Source: Salinicola acroporae (GTDB lineage Bacteria; Pseudomonadota; Gammaproteobacteria; Pseudomonadales; Halomonadaceae). From it: a DNA stretch of 64,000 nucleotides. The number at the start of each line of letters is the position of its first letter. The first letter of the stretch is position 1. Below the pieces are notes generated by a model. That model saw nothing but the letters and a program-made list of their open reading frames with translations. It searched no databases and was not told the DNA's origin. This document shows, piece by piece, positions 1 to 8,098 of the stretch. Made by a program: the position numbers and the translations under genes. The stretch is from NCBI RefSeq assembly GCF_003206615.1, contig NZ_PZJW01000015.1:1-64000 (forward strand), in the 5' to 3' direction.

Positions 1-118
1 GCACAGCTTTGGCGGGCCCGCGAGCCTGGACGCGGCCATGCCCGAGTTGCCGGAGGGGGCCTGTGAGACCCAGTTCGCCGGGGATGACTCGGCGTCTGCC
101 GGTGCCAGTGCACTATAG
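1..118 (+). CDS. vgrG: VgrG, type VI secretion spike protein, C-terminal end (partial)
   Basis: Only the last 38 codons are in the window, in frame from base 2 to a TAG at 116-118. The tail reads HSFGGPASLDAAMPELPEG, which resembles the end of many VgrG proteins just after the beta-helix needle, where a conserved phenylalanine-glycine-proline stretch precedes the effector-binding tail. The call depends mostly on context: 17 bases later comes a DUF4123 chaperone gene and then a VasX-like effector gene, the usual order vgrG, adaptor, effector, immunity. VgrG would form the puncturing tip of the secretion tube and carry the effector. The upstream part must be seen to confirm it. Confidence 0.7.
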   Translation, partial: HSFGGPASLDAAMPELPEGACETQFAGDDSASAGASAL

Positions 119-135
119 CGGGAGGAACCGACATC

Positions 136-1050
136 ATGGAGCGTCAGACAACGTCTTCAACGCAGTGTCGTCCAGCCGCCCGGGTGGGTGCGTCCAAGCC
201 GTTCGATCTCGACTGGCTACAGCCGGGAAAGCATCGCTATGCACTGTTGAACCCGCTACATGTCGCGTCCAGCGATCGTGACGATCTGGATGGCCGGACG
301 TTGCGAACGCCGAGCGTCAAGGTGCGCGATCCGCTGCTGCCCCAGTTGATCTGCCTGGAGGCGCTCTCGCTGACGCAGCGTGAACATCTGGCCCAGCGGA
401 TCGAGCAGTATGCCAAGCGCGGTCGCGCTTTCCTGTCTGCCTTGCTGCAGAGTGAGGCGGACACCGAAGAGATGATCGAGCACTTCCGGTTTACGCTCGA
501 ACAGGCCCGCCCCGGCAGCCGAAGGCGCTGGTGGCTGCGCTGCTATGATCCTCGAGTCTTTCGCCATCTCTGCTGGCTGCTCGAGACCGAGAGCATGGAT
601 CGCTTGATGGGCCCTATCACTTGCTGGCGTTGGCCGGATCAGTACGGCAAATGGCATACGCTCGCGCGCAGTGAGGTGCCCGACCTGGCGATTCGTGTAC
701 CGCTGCTGTCCGCTGCGCAGTGGTCATGCATCGATCGTATGGCCTCGCTCAATGCCGTCATCGACCGGCTGGCCATGCTGAAGCCTGAGGCCGTGGCCTC
801 ATTCGATGCTTACCGGGCGTTGGACGGCCTGCTTGTCCAGGCGCAGCAAATCGGCCTTGCCGCTGCCGAGGATTGCCAGCTCTACGCCGAGCAAGCCGCG
901 CGTTTTCACCCCCATATTCACGATCACCCCGAGATGCGACGGCGCCTCGATCAGTCGCTCGAGACGCAAGGTAGCTACATGCGCCGCTGTGAAGACCTTT
1001 CAGCTCAGTCGTTACTCGCCATGGCACGGGAACTGGAGACCATTACATGA
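136..1050 (+). CDS. DUF4123 type VI secretion adaptor/chaperone
   Basis: A 304-residue cytoplasmic protein with the pattern of DUF4123 (Tap/TEC) adaptors: an N-terminal half around YALLNPL, then the conserved core around residues 150-180 (HLCWLLETE, followed by GPITCWRWPDQYG), and an arginine/glutamate-rich helical C-terminus. DUF4123 proteins hold an effector and load it on its cognate VgrG without being secreted themselves. The gene sits 17 bases after vgrG, and its stop overlaps the start of the effector gene by four bases (ATGA), so adaptor and toxin are translationally coupled. The start follows a GGAGG-like site (GGGAGGAACC) at 120-129. Confidence 0.85.
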   Translation: MERQTTSSTQCRPAARVGASKPFDLDWLQPGKHRYALLNPLHVASSDRDDLDGRTLRTPSVKVRDPLLPQLICLEALSLTQREHLAQRIEQYAKRGRAFLSALLQSEADTEEMIEHFRFTLEQARPGSRRRWWLRCYDPRVFRHLCWLLETESMDRLMGPITCWRWPDQYGKWHTLARSEVPDLAIRVPLLSAAQWSCIDRMASLNAVIDRLAMLKPEAVASFDAYRALDGLLVQAQQIGLAAAEDCQLYAEQAARFHPHIHDHPEMRRRLDQSLETQGSYMRRCEDLSAQSLLAMARELETIT

Positions 1051-3761
1051 GTGAAGCATCCGAGGACGTACAGGCGATCGCCAACTGTCGCGTATGCCAG
1101 CGCAGCGGATTGCCGATCTTGCCGCTGCGCTATGCCGTGACGCGAACCGATGGCGGCGATCAGGCCGGGCATCCTCCTGGCCCCGAGATTAGTGGCGCTT
1201 TGCTCGATGAGAGCCTCACGGCAACGCCATTACCTGAAGGGCAACGCTATACGCTCAGGCTGCTGCGCGCGGGGTTTCTCTACGTGTTCAACGAGACGCG
1301 TGGCCGCTGGATCGGCCATGTCGTCACCGACAAGGGCTATCTGATCGAGTACGTCGACGTCTCTCACGACGAAGTGATGGCGATCGATCCCGATAGCCCG
1401 CAGCCCATCGATGGCCGCTTGCAGCCGCCTGCCGACGAGCAGGAGTTCGCCTGCGCCGCCAACCCCTCGCACGCCTATCCGGGGCGCTGCGTGATGATTC
1501 CCGCCGCGGACGAAGCCGATAAGGTCTATCTCTCGTTTTCCGATGTCGCCTGGACCAAGCGGGTGTGGAAAGAGCACGCGACGAATGCGAACCAGCGGCG
1601 TGACAACATGCGGCAGGTCTCGCTCGGGGCATGGCGTGGTGGTAGCGCGCCCTACGCGGAGTCGCTGGAAAAACTGGGGGACATCGTCGCCGAGGCCGGA
1701 CGTGTCTGGACGCCGCCCGAAAGACATGGTGCATCCAGCACATGGCGACCCGGCGCTTCGGGGACCTGGGAGCGTCAGGAAGGAAACGCTTTCGAGTTCA
1801 GCCCATTTCCCTTCCATGGCATGAAAGAGCAGGTCGAGGGGCTTGAGCGGTGGGCGGAAGAACAGGCCGAACCGCTGGATATGACACCCATGCTGGTCGC
1901 GCTGGAAGACCCGGTGGGGATTTCGGCAGATCTCGCCAGCCTGATGGGCGTAAGGTTGAAGGAGAAGATGGCCGACCCTGAACAGGCCCGCCCTCTGGCG
2001 GTCTCTTCTGCCATCAATAACATCCGCCAAAGCATTCGCGAGGATGCTGAAAATCGCCAGATCTACCGTACCGAGCGTGACGCTTATCAGACGGTCTACG
2101 GTGGCCCCGGCGCTGGTGGCCGGGCGTTGGCTGGCCTGCTTATCGATGGCTTTCAGGAGCGCCAGGAAGAGATGCTGGAGCGTTGGCGCAACCCCACACC
2201 AGCACAACTGGTCGCCGCCAAGGAGGATGCCTGGAGCGACTATACCGACAAGCTGGATATGTCTCGGCTTCAGACCTGGGAAGCGGCGTGGCAGAGTGAG
2301 ATGCGCGACTTCGACAAGAATCGCATTGCGCCCCTGGCGCGTGCTCATGTCAGTTGGATGCAGAGCGATCCACTCTATCATCAGATGAATGCGGTGCATG
2401 ACGACCAAGATATCGAATCTGGCGCCGCATTCGTGGATGCCATGCTTATATGCATTCAGGATACCCAGCAGTATTCACCCTGCGCGGACCTTTATCACCG
2501 CTGGCTATCTGCGTCGAACCTTGACCACCGTAACCTGGCGCTGCGTGCACTGGGCTACAACCAGAAAATCATATTGGAGCGGTGGGAAGGGCACGTCAGC
2601 GGCGGCTTACAGCCTGACTCCCTGCGCGGTCTACCATGGGATGGCTTGATCAGTGGCTATGAAAACGCACTTAAGGCTCTTCAGGACGGTAGCCAGAACG
2701 CCGTAGTCCGGCTGACGGCCGCTTTGGGCGGGCCTTTCGCTAAGGTAGCGGCCAAGGCGGTCGATGGTGTTGTCGGCCCTGCGCTAGTCGGTATGGGCGT
2801 CATTGCACGTTCGCCGGTCATCCTTGCTGACGTGACGATGAGCAAGAAGGCAGCGATAGCCGAGTTGGTCGCAAAGATGGCGGCCATTAATCCCGAGATC
2901 GGCAATCTGGAAGACCTGAATCGTGCCATCGACATCCAGATGCGCAAGGCACGCATTTATGGTGTGCCGGTCGAAGGGACCGGAAGATTTCGCTACTTGA
3001 TCCTGGCCAATCCCAAAGTCATCGAAGATTTCCCCGGCCTGAACGCTCAAGGTGGTGCAAGGCAACTGGCGGAATCGGCAATCCTGACCCCGGCAGATCG
3101 GCGCGCGTTGACACAGCTCAGGTGGCGTCAACTGCTGCCCACCGAGGCTGGGCTTGGCGTGGTCACGGGTATTCTGCAGGTTATGGCGCTTGTCAAACTG
3201 TCCGATGATCTGGATACGAGCATGGCCCATGAGCGAGGTGAGAACCAACGGCGTTTTCGCACGGGTATGGCTGGGCTGATAGGGACGGTCGCGGAAACGG
3301 TTGGTAAATGGTCTGAGAGTGCTGCGAAAACGGGTAGTCGATACGCATTACGCCTAGAGAGCACCCTTGGATTTTGGCTAAGAACAGGTGGGCGGGTGCT
3401 AGGAGTAGGCGCAGGTGTTGTAATGGCTACATGGGATGGTGTAAAGGGAGTACAAGAACTTCGAGAGGGAAATGGTGTTGGATGGCTGTACTTTCTAAGC
3501 GCGGGAATGTCGTTGACGGCAGCGGTAGCTTTTTCAGCACTTGGGCCTCTCGTATTTGGTGCTGCCGCGACAGGCGTTGGTATCGTACTGGTGGTTCTAG
3601 TGGTTGTGGTTTCTGTGCTTATTGAAGTTTTTAAAGATAACAAAATTCAGGATTGGATGGAGCGCTGTTACTTCGGGAGTTTTGGTGTCTCAGAACGATA
3701 TCAAGACTCTGCGCACGAGTTAGATGAGCTACAATTTGCCCTTGGTAGCATGGAAGGATAA
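1047..3761 (+). CDS. VasX-like (BTH_I2691-type) type VI secretion effector toxin
   Basis: A 904-residue protein. The N-terminus has the VasX-family opening: a CRVCQRSGLPILPLRYAV motif near residues 14-31, then a region that ends in LRAGFLYVFNE. The middle is long and helical. The C-terminal third contains hydrophobic stretches, the clearest around residues 815-862 (two adjacent membrane segments ending in a valine/leucine-rich run), as in colicin-like pore-forming VasX effectors. Such toxins are delivered by VgrG and depolarise the target cell's inner membrane. The final 400 bases use more A/T-rich codons than the N-terminal part, and the next gene is A/T-richer still, which is typical of swapped effector-immunity ends. 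It overlaps its adaptor by four bases and is followed after 3 bases by the putative immunity gene. Confidence 0.8.
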   Translation: MSEASEDVQAIANCRVCQRSGLPILPLRYAVTRTDGGDQAGHPPGPEISGALLDESLTATPLPEGQRYTLRLLRAGFLYVFNETRGRWIGHVVTDKGYLIEYVDVSHDEVMAIDPDSPQPIDGRLQPPADEQEFACAANPSHAYPGRCVMIPAADEADKVYLSFSDVAWTKRVWKEHATNANQRRDNMRQVSLGAWRGGSAPYAESLEKLGDIVAEAGRVWTPPERHGASSTWRPGASGTWERQEGNAFEFSPFPFHGMKEQVEGLERWAEEQAEPLDMTPMLVALEDPVGISADLASLMGVRLKEKMADPEQARPLAVSSAINNIRQSIREDAENRQIYRTERDAYQTVYGGPGAGGRALAGLLIDGFQERQEEMLERWRNPTPAQLVAAKEDAWSDYTDKLDMSRLQTWEAAWQSEMRDFDKNRIAPLARAHVSWMQSDPLYHQMNAVHDDQDIESGAAFVDAMLICIQDTQQYSPCADLYHRWLSASNLDHRNLALRALGYNQKIILERWEGHVSGGLQPDSLRGLPWDGLISGYENALKALQDGSQNAVVRLTAALGGPFAKVAAKAVDGVVGPALVGMGVIARSPVILADVTMSKKAAIAELVAKMAAINPEIGNLEDLNRAIDIQMRKARIYGVPVEGTGRFRYLILANPKVIEDFPGLNAQGGARQLAESAILTPADRRALTQLRWRQLLPTEAGLGVVTGILQVMALVKLSDDLDTSMAHERGENQRRFRTGMAGLIGTVAETVGKWSESAAKTGSRYALRLESTLGFWLRTGGRVLGVGAGVVMATWDGVKGVQELREGNGVGWLYFLSAGMSLTAAVAFSALGPLVFGAAATGVGIVLVVLVVVVSVLIEVFKDNKIQDWMERCYFGSFGVSERYQDSAHELDELQFALGSMEG

Positions 3762-3764
3762 GCA

Positions 3765-4811
3765 ATGGATTATGCTGGGCTGGATTATCGAAATATTCGC
3801 TTTCCCGTTAACCGAGCCTTGGCAGAGACTGAACGTGCCTCGCGTTACGACCAAGCTCAGAGGGGCCGGGCTAAGCCGATGGATTTTTTTTCGGTGGTAA
3901 GGTTTAACAGTAATTATATGGATCTGGTCGATCGCTGGTATCCTATAAAAGGTTTTAATGCTTGGCTGGGGGCGTGTGTTTTAACGGCTTCTATTGGGTT
4001 AATTTTTGCGATGTACGGGGCTCTGTTTTTTTCTGGCCGTACTGCTCCGATGGAAGCTGTGGACTGGGTGGGGGTTGTCGGCCTGACCCCCCTGTTTCTT
4101 TGTCTGGCGTGGGCAGGTTGGTGGTTGATTCGTACTGAATGTGGGCGATATACACACTACCCAATACGCCTTGATCGCAAGAGTCGAAAAGTTCATTTTT
4201 TTCGCCAGAATGGTACGGTATTGACCGTGCCATGGGACACTCTGTTTCTGACATTAGGGCAGTCGAAAAGCCCGCTGGTGGGAACGACCCACGATTTACG
4301 TGCTCATGTGCTCGGCGAAGATGGGGAGACAGTCCTCGAATCTTTTTCCCTGGGTTATACCTTTCCGGGAAACATGGAGTCCATGGATAAGTTCTGGGCG
4401 TTTTTGCAGCCCTATATGGAAGCTGAGGATGGCATAGAGCGCACGCATCAGGAGTTAAAGCAAAGCCTTTTGATGCCAGTCGATGGACGGAGAGAAGGCT
4501 GGCGATGGAGTATTTTTCGGACTTTTGCGCCAGGTCTACACTACCCATGGACAATGCTCCTGTTGTGTATTCCATTAGGTTTGAATGCCGTGGGTCGTAT
4601 GCTGGCAATGAGCACCAGCAAAATACCGCAATGGCCGGAAGAGGTGGAACGAGCCAACCCAGAGCAGCCGGACGACCCTTACCGACTGACCTGGCGCGAT
4701 AATGGCCCGCTGGGCTGGTGGGAGCTTTACTGGCCCCTGCTGTGTACTGTGATTGGCGTGGGGGCTTTCGTCGGTGCTCTTGGCTGGATCGTCTCCGGTT
4801 TATGGCGCTAG
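3765..4811 (+). CDS. DUF6708-type membrane protein, probable immunity protein for the VasX-like toxin
   Basis: A 348-residue inner-membrane protein starting 3 bases after the effector stop. The opening has the signature I associate with DUF6708 (PVNRALAETERASRYDQ, then VVRFNSNYMDLVDRWYP near residue 50). Two hydrophobic segments follow at about residues 70-125, a soluble middle domain runs to about residue 245, and two more membrane segments follow (about 250-280 and 315-345). Membrane proteins of this kind sit directly downstream of VasX-like toxins, and the known VasX immunity protein is also a membrane protein. Immunity is inferred from position and topology. Codon use is visibly A/T-richer than in the flanking genes, a sign of recent acquisition. 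Confidence 0.65.
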   Translation: MDYAGLDYRNIRFPVNRALAETERASRYDQAQRGRAKPMDFFSVVRFNSNYMDLVDRWYPIKGFNAWLGACVLTASIGLIFAMYGALFFSGRTAPMEAVDWVGVVGLTPLFLCLAWAGWWLIRTECGRYTHYPIRLDRKSRKVHFFRQNGTVLTVPWDTLFLTLGQSKSPLVGTTHDLRAHVLGEDGETVLESFSLGYTFPGNMESMDKFWAFLQPYMEAEDGIERTHQELKQSLLMPVDGRREGWRWSIFRTFAPGLHYPWTMLLLCIPLGLNAVGRMLAMSTSKIPQWPEEVERANPEQPDDPYRLTWRDNGPLGWWELYWPLLCTVIGVGAFVGALGWIVSGLWR

Positions 4812-4934
4812 TGGCCAGACTTCTCTGCTAGCAGAATCACTCATTGATTGGTCGTGGTTCAGGGCCTAGACCGCCCTTGTTAGAGGGTCCTGCCTCAAGG
4901 CCTATCTTTGATATATCCAGCCGAGCAGAGCGGT

Positions 4935-5167
4935 ATGGCGGCTAGTGATGGCAACTTCAACGGGCGGGGCAAGATCCCCGCTACCTTATCCTGGGAAGGA
5001 TGATTGCTGATTATTCGTGGACGGTCTATCGCAACGAAGCTGCGTTCACCGGCCGGGTCTATAACGACGAGCCGTCCCCCAACTGGCACCGCCATGGTCT
5101 ATTCTTCGAGTACCGCGAAGGGATCGTCGGCGACGCCACTCCACCTCTGGCGCGAGTCGTATCCTGA
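4935..5167 (+). pseudogene. Decayed remnant of unknown gene behind the T6SS effector module
   Basis: Two short overlapping reading frames abut here. The first (from ATG 4935) reads GNFNGRGKIPATLSWEG and stops at 5001-5003. The second (ATG 5000 to TGA 5165-5167, 55 codons) carries on in another frame with aromatic-rich, protein-like sequence (SWTVYRNEAAFTGRVYNDEP, then NWHRHGLFFEYREG). The composition looks truly coding, and a single frameshift would fuse the two parts into about 75 residues. I do not recognise the family. It may be the end of an orphan effector or immunity gene left by module exchange, or a small intact gene starting at 5000. The rest of 4812-5182 shows nothing else. Confidence 0.4.
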
Positions 5168-5182
5168 GCGCTAGCGGTGTCC

Positions 5183-6205
5183 TCAAACGCTCTCCCGTTC
5201 CACCAGCCTCACCCCCAGGTCCAGACGTTTCTCCGCCTCCGGGAGTTCGCTGGCGAGACTGGCCAGCAGTAGCCGGGCGGTGTGCTGGCCGATCTCCCGG
5301 CGTGGCGGTTCGATGGTGGTGAGCGGGGGGACGGTGCTGGTGGTGAAGTCCAGGTTACCGAAGCCGGCAAGGGCGATGCGCCCGGGAATGTCCCACTCCT
5401 GTCGCTGGCACTCGCACAGCACGCCGAGCGCCACCATGTCGTTGGAACAGGCAATGGCTTCGATCTCCGGATGATCCTGCATCAGCGCTTGAGTCAGTTG
5501 CCCGGTCTCCTCGGCGTGGCTGCGTCCGCTCAGCTCCCGCAGCTCGACCGTCCCGCCGGCGGCTTCCACTGTCTCTCGAAAGCCGTGGTAGCGATCCCGC
5601 GCGCGCACGTCGCGCTCGAAGTTGGTGCTGACGAACGCCATCCGTCGGCGTCCCTGCCGCAGCATGTGCTCGGCCACCAGGCGGCCACAGGTGTGGTGAG
5701 AGAATCCCACCACCATGTCCAGCCCCGGTTGGCCGTAGTCCCACATCTCGACGATGGGCGTATCGTTGTTGGCCAGCACCGATAGCGACTTGCGGGTGTG
5801 CAGGAAGCCGGTCAGCACCAGGCCGGCGGGGTTCCAGCTCAGAATCGAGCGAATCAGCTCCTCTTCCCGCGCATCGTCGAACTCGGTGTTGCCGATCAGC
5901 AGTTGATAACCGGCGCTTCGCAGATGGCGCTCGAGGGTTTCCAGCGTCTCCGAGAAGAACGAGTTGGTGATGGTGGGCACCAGCACGCCGATCACGTTGG
6001 AGCGCGAGGATGCCAGCCCGCCGGCCATGGTGTTGGGCAGGTAGCCCAGCCGGTCGATGGCCGCCTGGATCTTCTCGGCGCGCCCAGGGGAGACCTCGTC
6101 CGGCCGACGTAGATAGAGTGACACCGTGCTTGGTGACACGTCTGCCAGTCTGGCGACTTCCCCCATGGTGACGCGCTGCGAACCGCGTCGTCGTCGTTTG
6201 GCCAA
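5183..6205 (-). CDS. LacI-family transcriptional regulator (GntR-of-gluconate type) of the tct operon
   Basis: About 340 residues. The start chosen is TTG at 6205, giving the basic leader LAKRRRRGSQRVT, with GAGG about 10 bases upstream. A longer in-frame extension to 6370 runs into a repeat element and is unlikely to be real. The helix-turn-helix is TMGEVARLADVSPSTVSLYL (about residues 13-32), followed by a hinge ending in NTMAGGLASSRS and a periplasmic-binding-protein-like ligand domain starting at IGVLVPTITNSFF. The leader and HTH resemble gluconate/idonate-type regulators. It is divergent from the tripartite transporter operon, whose leader holds two AGCGCT-centred palindromes, so it most likely represses that operon and is released by a sugar acid or related carboxylate. 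Confidence 0.85.
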   Translation of the reverse strand: MAKRRRRGSQRVTMGEVARLADVSPSTVSLYLRRPDEVSPGRAEKIQAAIDRLGYLPNTMAGGLASSRSNVIGVLVPTITNSFFSETLETLERHLRSAGYQLLIGNTEFDDAREEELIRSILSWNPAGLVLTGFLHTRKSLSVLANNDTPIVEMWDYGQPGLDMVVGFSHHTCGRLVAEHMLRQGRRRMAFVSTNFERDVRARDRYHGFRETVEAAGGTVELRELSGRSHAEETGQLTQALMQDHPEIEAIACSNDMVALGVLCECQRQEWDIPGRIALAGFGNLDFTTSTVPPLTTIEPPRREIGQHTARLLLASLASELPEAEKRLDLGVRLVERESV

Positions 6206-6276
6206 GATTCCGTTACCTCGTCTCCGACCCCACGCTCGGACCGGATAAGCAGATGAATTTTTTCGTCCCCCTCTAA

Positions 6277-6414
6277 GCTCTGTCTGAAAAACCGGTGAGC
6301 GATGACCAGACAAGGCAAAAATTGACGAAAGAGCGGAGTTTACGAGGTGTAAATGAGCATCTTGAGTCAATTTTTAACGCCGTATGGGCGAGCGCAGCAT
6401 TTTTCAGACAAAGC
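6277..6414. repeat. Concentric inverted-repeat (foldback/MITE-like) element
   Basis: About 138 bases built of three nested inverted repeats with the same centre near 6346. The outer arms are GTCTGAAAAA (6282-6291) against TTTTTCAGAC (6400-6409). The middle arms are AAAAATTGAC (6317-6326) against GTCAATTTTT (6366-6375). The inner arms are TTTAC (6339-6343) against GTAAA (6349-6353). There is no coding capacity. It lies between the lacI start and the operator region of tctC. A diverged copy of one half is found near 13167-13216. Confidence 0.6.
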
Positions 6415-6543
6415 GTAGGGCCCGCCCGCTAGTGTAACGGGCCTGGCGGGGCGTTTCGTAAGGGGAGAAGCGCCGCGCTCGGACCGCGACCTGGATCGGG
6501 GTCTACGACGAATGGACGATGTCGACGCATTGTTAGCGTTCAT

Positions 6544-6557
6544 TCGTAGCGCTACGA
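6544..6557. promoter_or_regulatory. LacI-type operator, site 1
   Basis: TCGTAGCGCTACGA is a perfect 14-base palindrome with the central CG typical of LacI/GntR-family operators. It lies about 340 bases upstream of the divergent lacI start and 111 bases before the tctC start, and is shared in core (AGCGCT) with a second site at 6641-6656. Confidence 0.6.
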
Positions 6558-6640
6558 TTTTAAGCCATGTCGAGAACGAATTCTCCTGAATGGTCTTGAA
6601 TGAGACCAATTATCTAACGGCAGCGCTGGTTTCGGTTTTT

Positions 6641-6656
6641 TTCGCAGCGCTACGAA
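6641..6656. promoter_or_regulatory. LacI-type operator, site 2
   Basis: TTCGCAGCGCTACGAA is a 16-base palindrome with one mismatched pair. Its core matches site 1, and the two centres are 98 bases apart, which suits repression by looping. It ends 12 bases before the chosen tctC ATG, so a bound repressor would also block the transcript leader. Confidence 0.55.
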
Positions 6657-6668
6657 ATGGAGCCAACC

Positions 6669-7598
6669 ATGAAGTCACTGCGCTATTCCCTGGCCGCCCT
6701 GGCCCTGATCGCCACTACTCATGCGGCTATGGCGGCCGACAATCTGGAGATCATCGTGCCGTTCGCGGCAGGTGGTGCGACCGATATCGTCGCCCGCAGC
6801 TTCGAGCCGACCTTTTCGCAACAGCTGGGTGTCACGTCGGTGGTGCGCAATGTCGCCGGTGCCAGCGCCACGGTGGGCACGGCGGAGGTCGCCAACAGTG
6901 AGGGCAACCCCAACATCATCGGCTACGAGCCTGCCGGGGCGTTGTCGATCCAGCCCTCGCTGAAGAAGTTGCCCTATGGTCCGGACAGCTTCACTTACAT
7001 CTGCCGCACCGTTTCCAACCCGATGTTCCTGATGGTCTCGAAGTCCTCCGATATCACCTCGTTCCAGCAGCTGGTGGAGGAGTCCCAGGATCAGCCGTTC
7101 CTCTATGGCTCCTCCGGTCCGGGGACGCTGCCGCATCTCGCCATGGCGGCGACCGTGGTCAACAGTGATCTCAAGGCCGAACACGTGCCCTACAGCGGCT
7201 CGGGCCCGGCGATGAACGCGCTGGCCGGCAACGAGATCCAGATCATGGCGGACACCGAAACCATCCTCGAGAACTACGATCTGCGCCCGCTGGCGGTATT
7301 CGCCGATCACCGCGTCGAGGGTTATGACGACGTGCCGACGATCGAGGAGCTCGGCCTGCCGGCGCTGGATTTCGCGGTCTGGCAGGGCGTCGTCGCGCCC
7401 AAGGGGATCTCGGACGAGCGTGCCAAGCAGTACGCCGAGGCGTGCAAGGCGACCGTCGAATCGGACAAGTTCAAGACCTTTGCCGATAAGGCAAAGGCGA
7501 ACATCGCCTATCTCGGGCCGGATGACTTCAAGGCGTTCGTTCAGAAGCGCTTCGAGGCCAACAAGCAGGTGCTCGAGGATGCGGGGCTGACACAGTAA
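6669..7598 (+). CDS. tctC: Tripartite tricarboxylate transporter substrate-binding protein (TctC family)
   Basis: A 309-residue periplasmic protein. The start is ATG 6669, preceded by a TGGAG site, rather than the ATG 12 bases earlier. The signal peptide is MKSLRYSLAALALIATTHA with an AMA cleavage site, and the mature protein begins ADNLEIIVPFAAGGATDIVAR, the diagnostic TctC (Bug-family) opening. The conserved YGSSGPGTLPHLA loop that binds the ligand carboxylate is at about residues 145-157. It captures a carboxylated substrate and delivers it to the TctA/TctB permease encoded just downstream. It is shorter than the usual ~325 residues but complete to its stop. The ligand cannot be read from the sequence. 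Confidence 0.9.
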   Translation: MKSLRYSLAALALIATTHAAMAADNLEIIVPFAAGGATDIVARSFEPTFSQQLGVTSVVRNVAGASATVGTAEVANSEGNPNIIGYEPAGALSIQPSLKKLPYGPDSFTYICRTVSNPMFLMVSKSSDITSFQQLVEESQDQPFLYGSSGPGTLPHLAMAATVVNSDLKAEHVPYSGSGPAMNALAGNEIQIMADTETILENYDLRPLAVFADHRVEGYDDVPTIEELGLPALDFAVWQGVVAPKGISDERAKQYAEACKATVESDKFKTFADKAKANIAYLGPDDFKAFVQKRFEANKQVLEDAGLTQ

Positions 7599-7629
7599 TC
7601 CGTCCACCGCTCATCAGGAGTCGCGATCC

Positions 7630-8082
7630 ATGTTGGCAACCTTGATACATCCTCGGGTCCTGACTGCACTGGCGCTGCTGGTGGCCGGCGCAGGGCTCTC
7701 GATCACGGCCTGGCAGGGGCCCGAGAGCGCCATGCTGGTGCCGCGTATCGTGCTCACGATCTGGTGTGTGATGGCCCTGGCGATATTGGTCGGCGAGCTG
7801 ATCCGCCAAGCACCGAGGCAACGCACGACGAAGGCGCCAAGGACGCGCTCGCCGCTGCCGCTTTTGATGGCGGCGGTGCTGGTCGCCGCGGTGGCCACGG
7901 CGAGCCTCGGTTTCCTGATCCCGGTGCTGCCGCTGGTGGCGCTGACGCTATGGCTGTTTCGAATCCGGCGGCCGCTGCCACTGGTGCTGGGAACGATCGT
8001 GATTGGCGGCGGGCTGTGGTTCCTGTTCCATCACGTGCTGATGATCCGCCTGCCGGCGCTGTTGACGAGTGGTCTGGTTTGA
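7630..8082 (+). CDS. tctB: Tripartite tricarboxylate transporter small membrane subunit (TctB family)
   Basis: A 150-residue membrane protein with four hydrophobic segments (about residues 10-28, 37-57, 75-105 and 118-140), separated by a basic loop around residues 60-72. This is the topology and length of TctB (DUF1468), the poorly conserved small subunit. It lies between tctC and tctA, 31 and 16 bases away, with a GGAG site ahead of its ATG. The family call rests mainly on operon position plus topology, because sequence conservation in TctB is low. Confidence 0.85.
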   Translation: MLATLIHPRVLTALALLVAGAGLSITAWQGPESAMLVPRIVLTIWCVMALAILVGELIRQAPRQRTTKAPRTRSPLPLLMAAVLVAAVATASLGFLIPVLPLVALTLWLFRIRRPLPLVLGTIVIGGGLWFLFHHVLMIRLPALLTSGLV

Positions 8083-8098
8083 TGAAGGGGAATCTGAG

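Noticed and set aside
6206-6370. N-terminal extension of the LacI regulator
   Set aside because: It would run through the foldback element and the sequence has no match to LacI proteins; the TTG at 6205 gives the normal basic leader.
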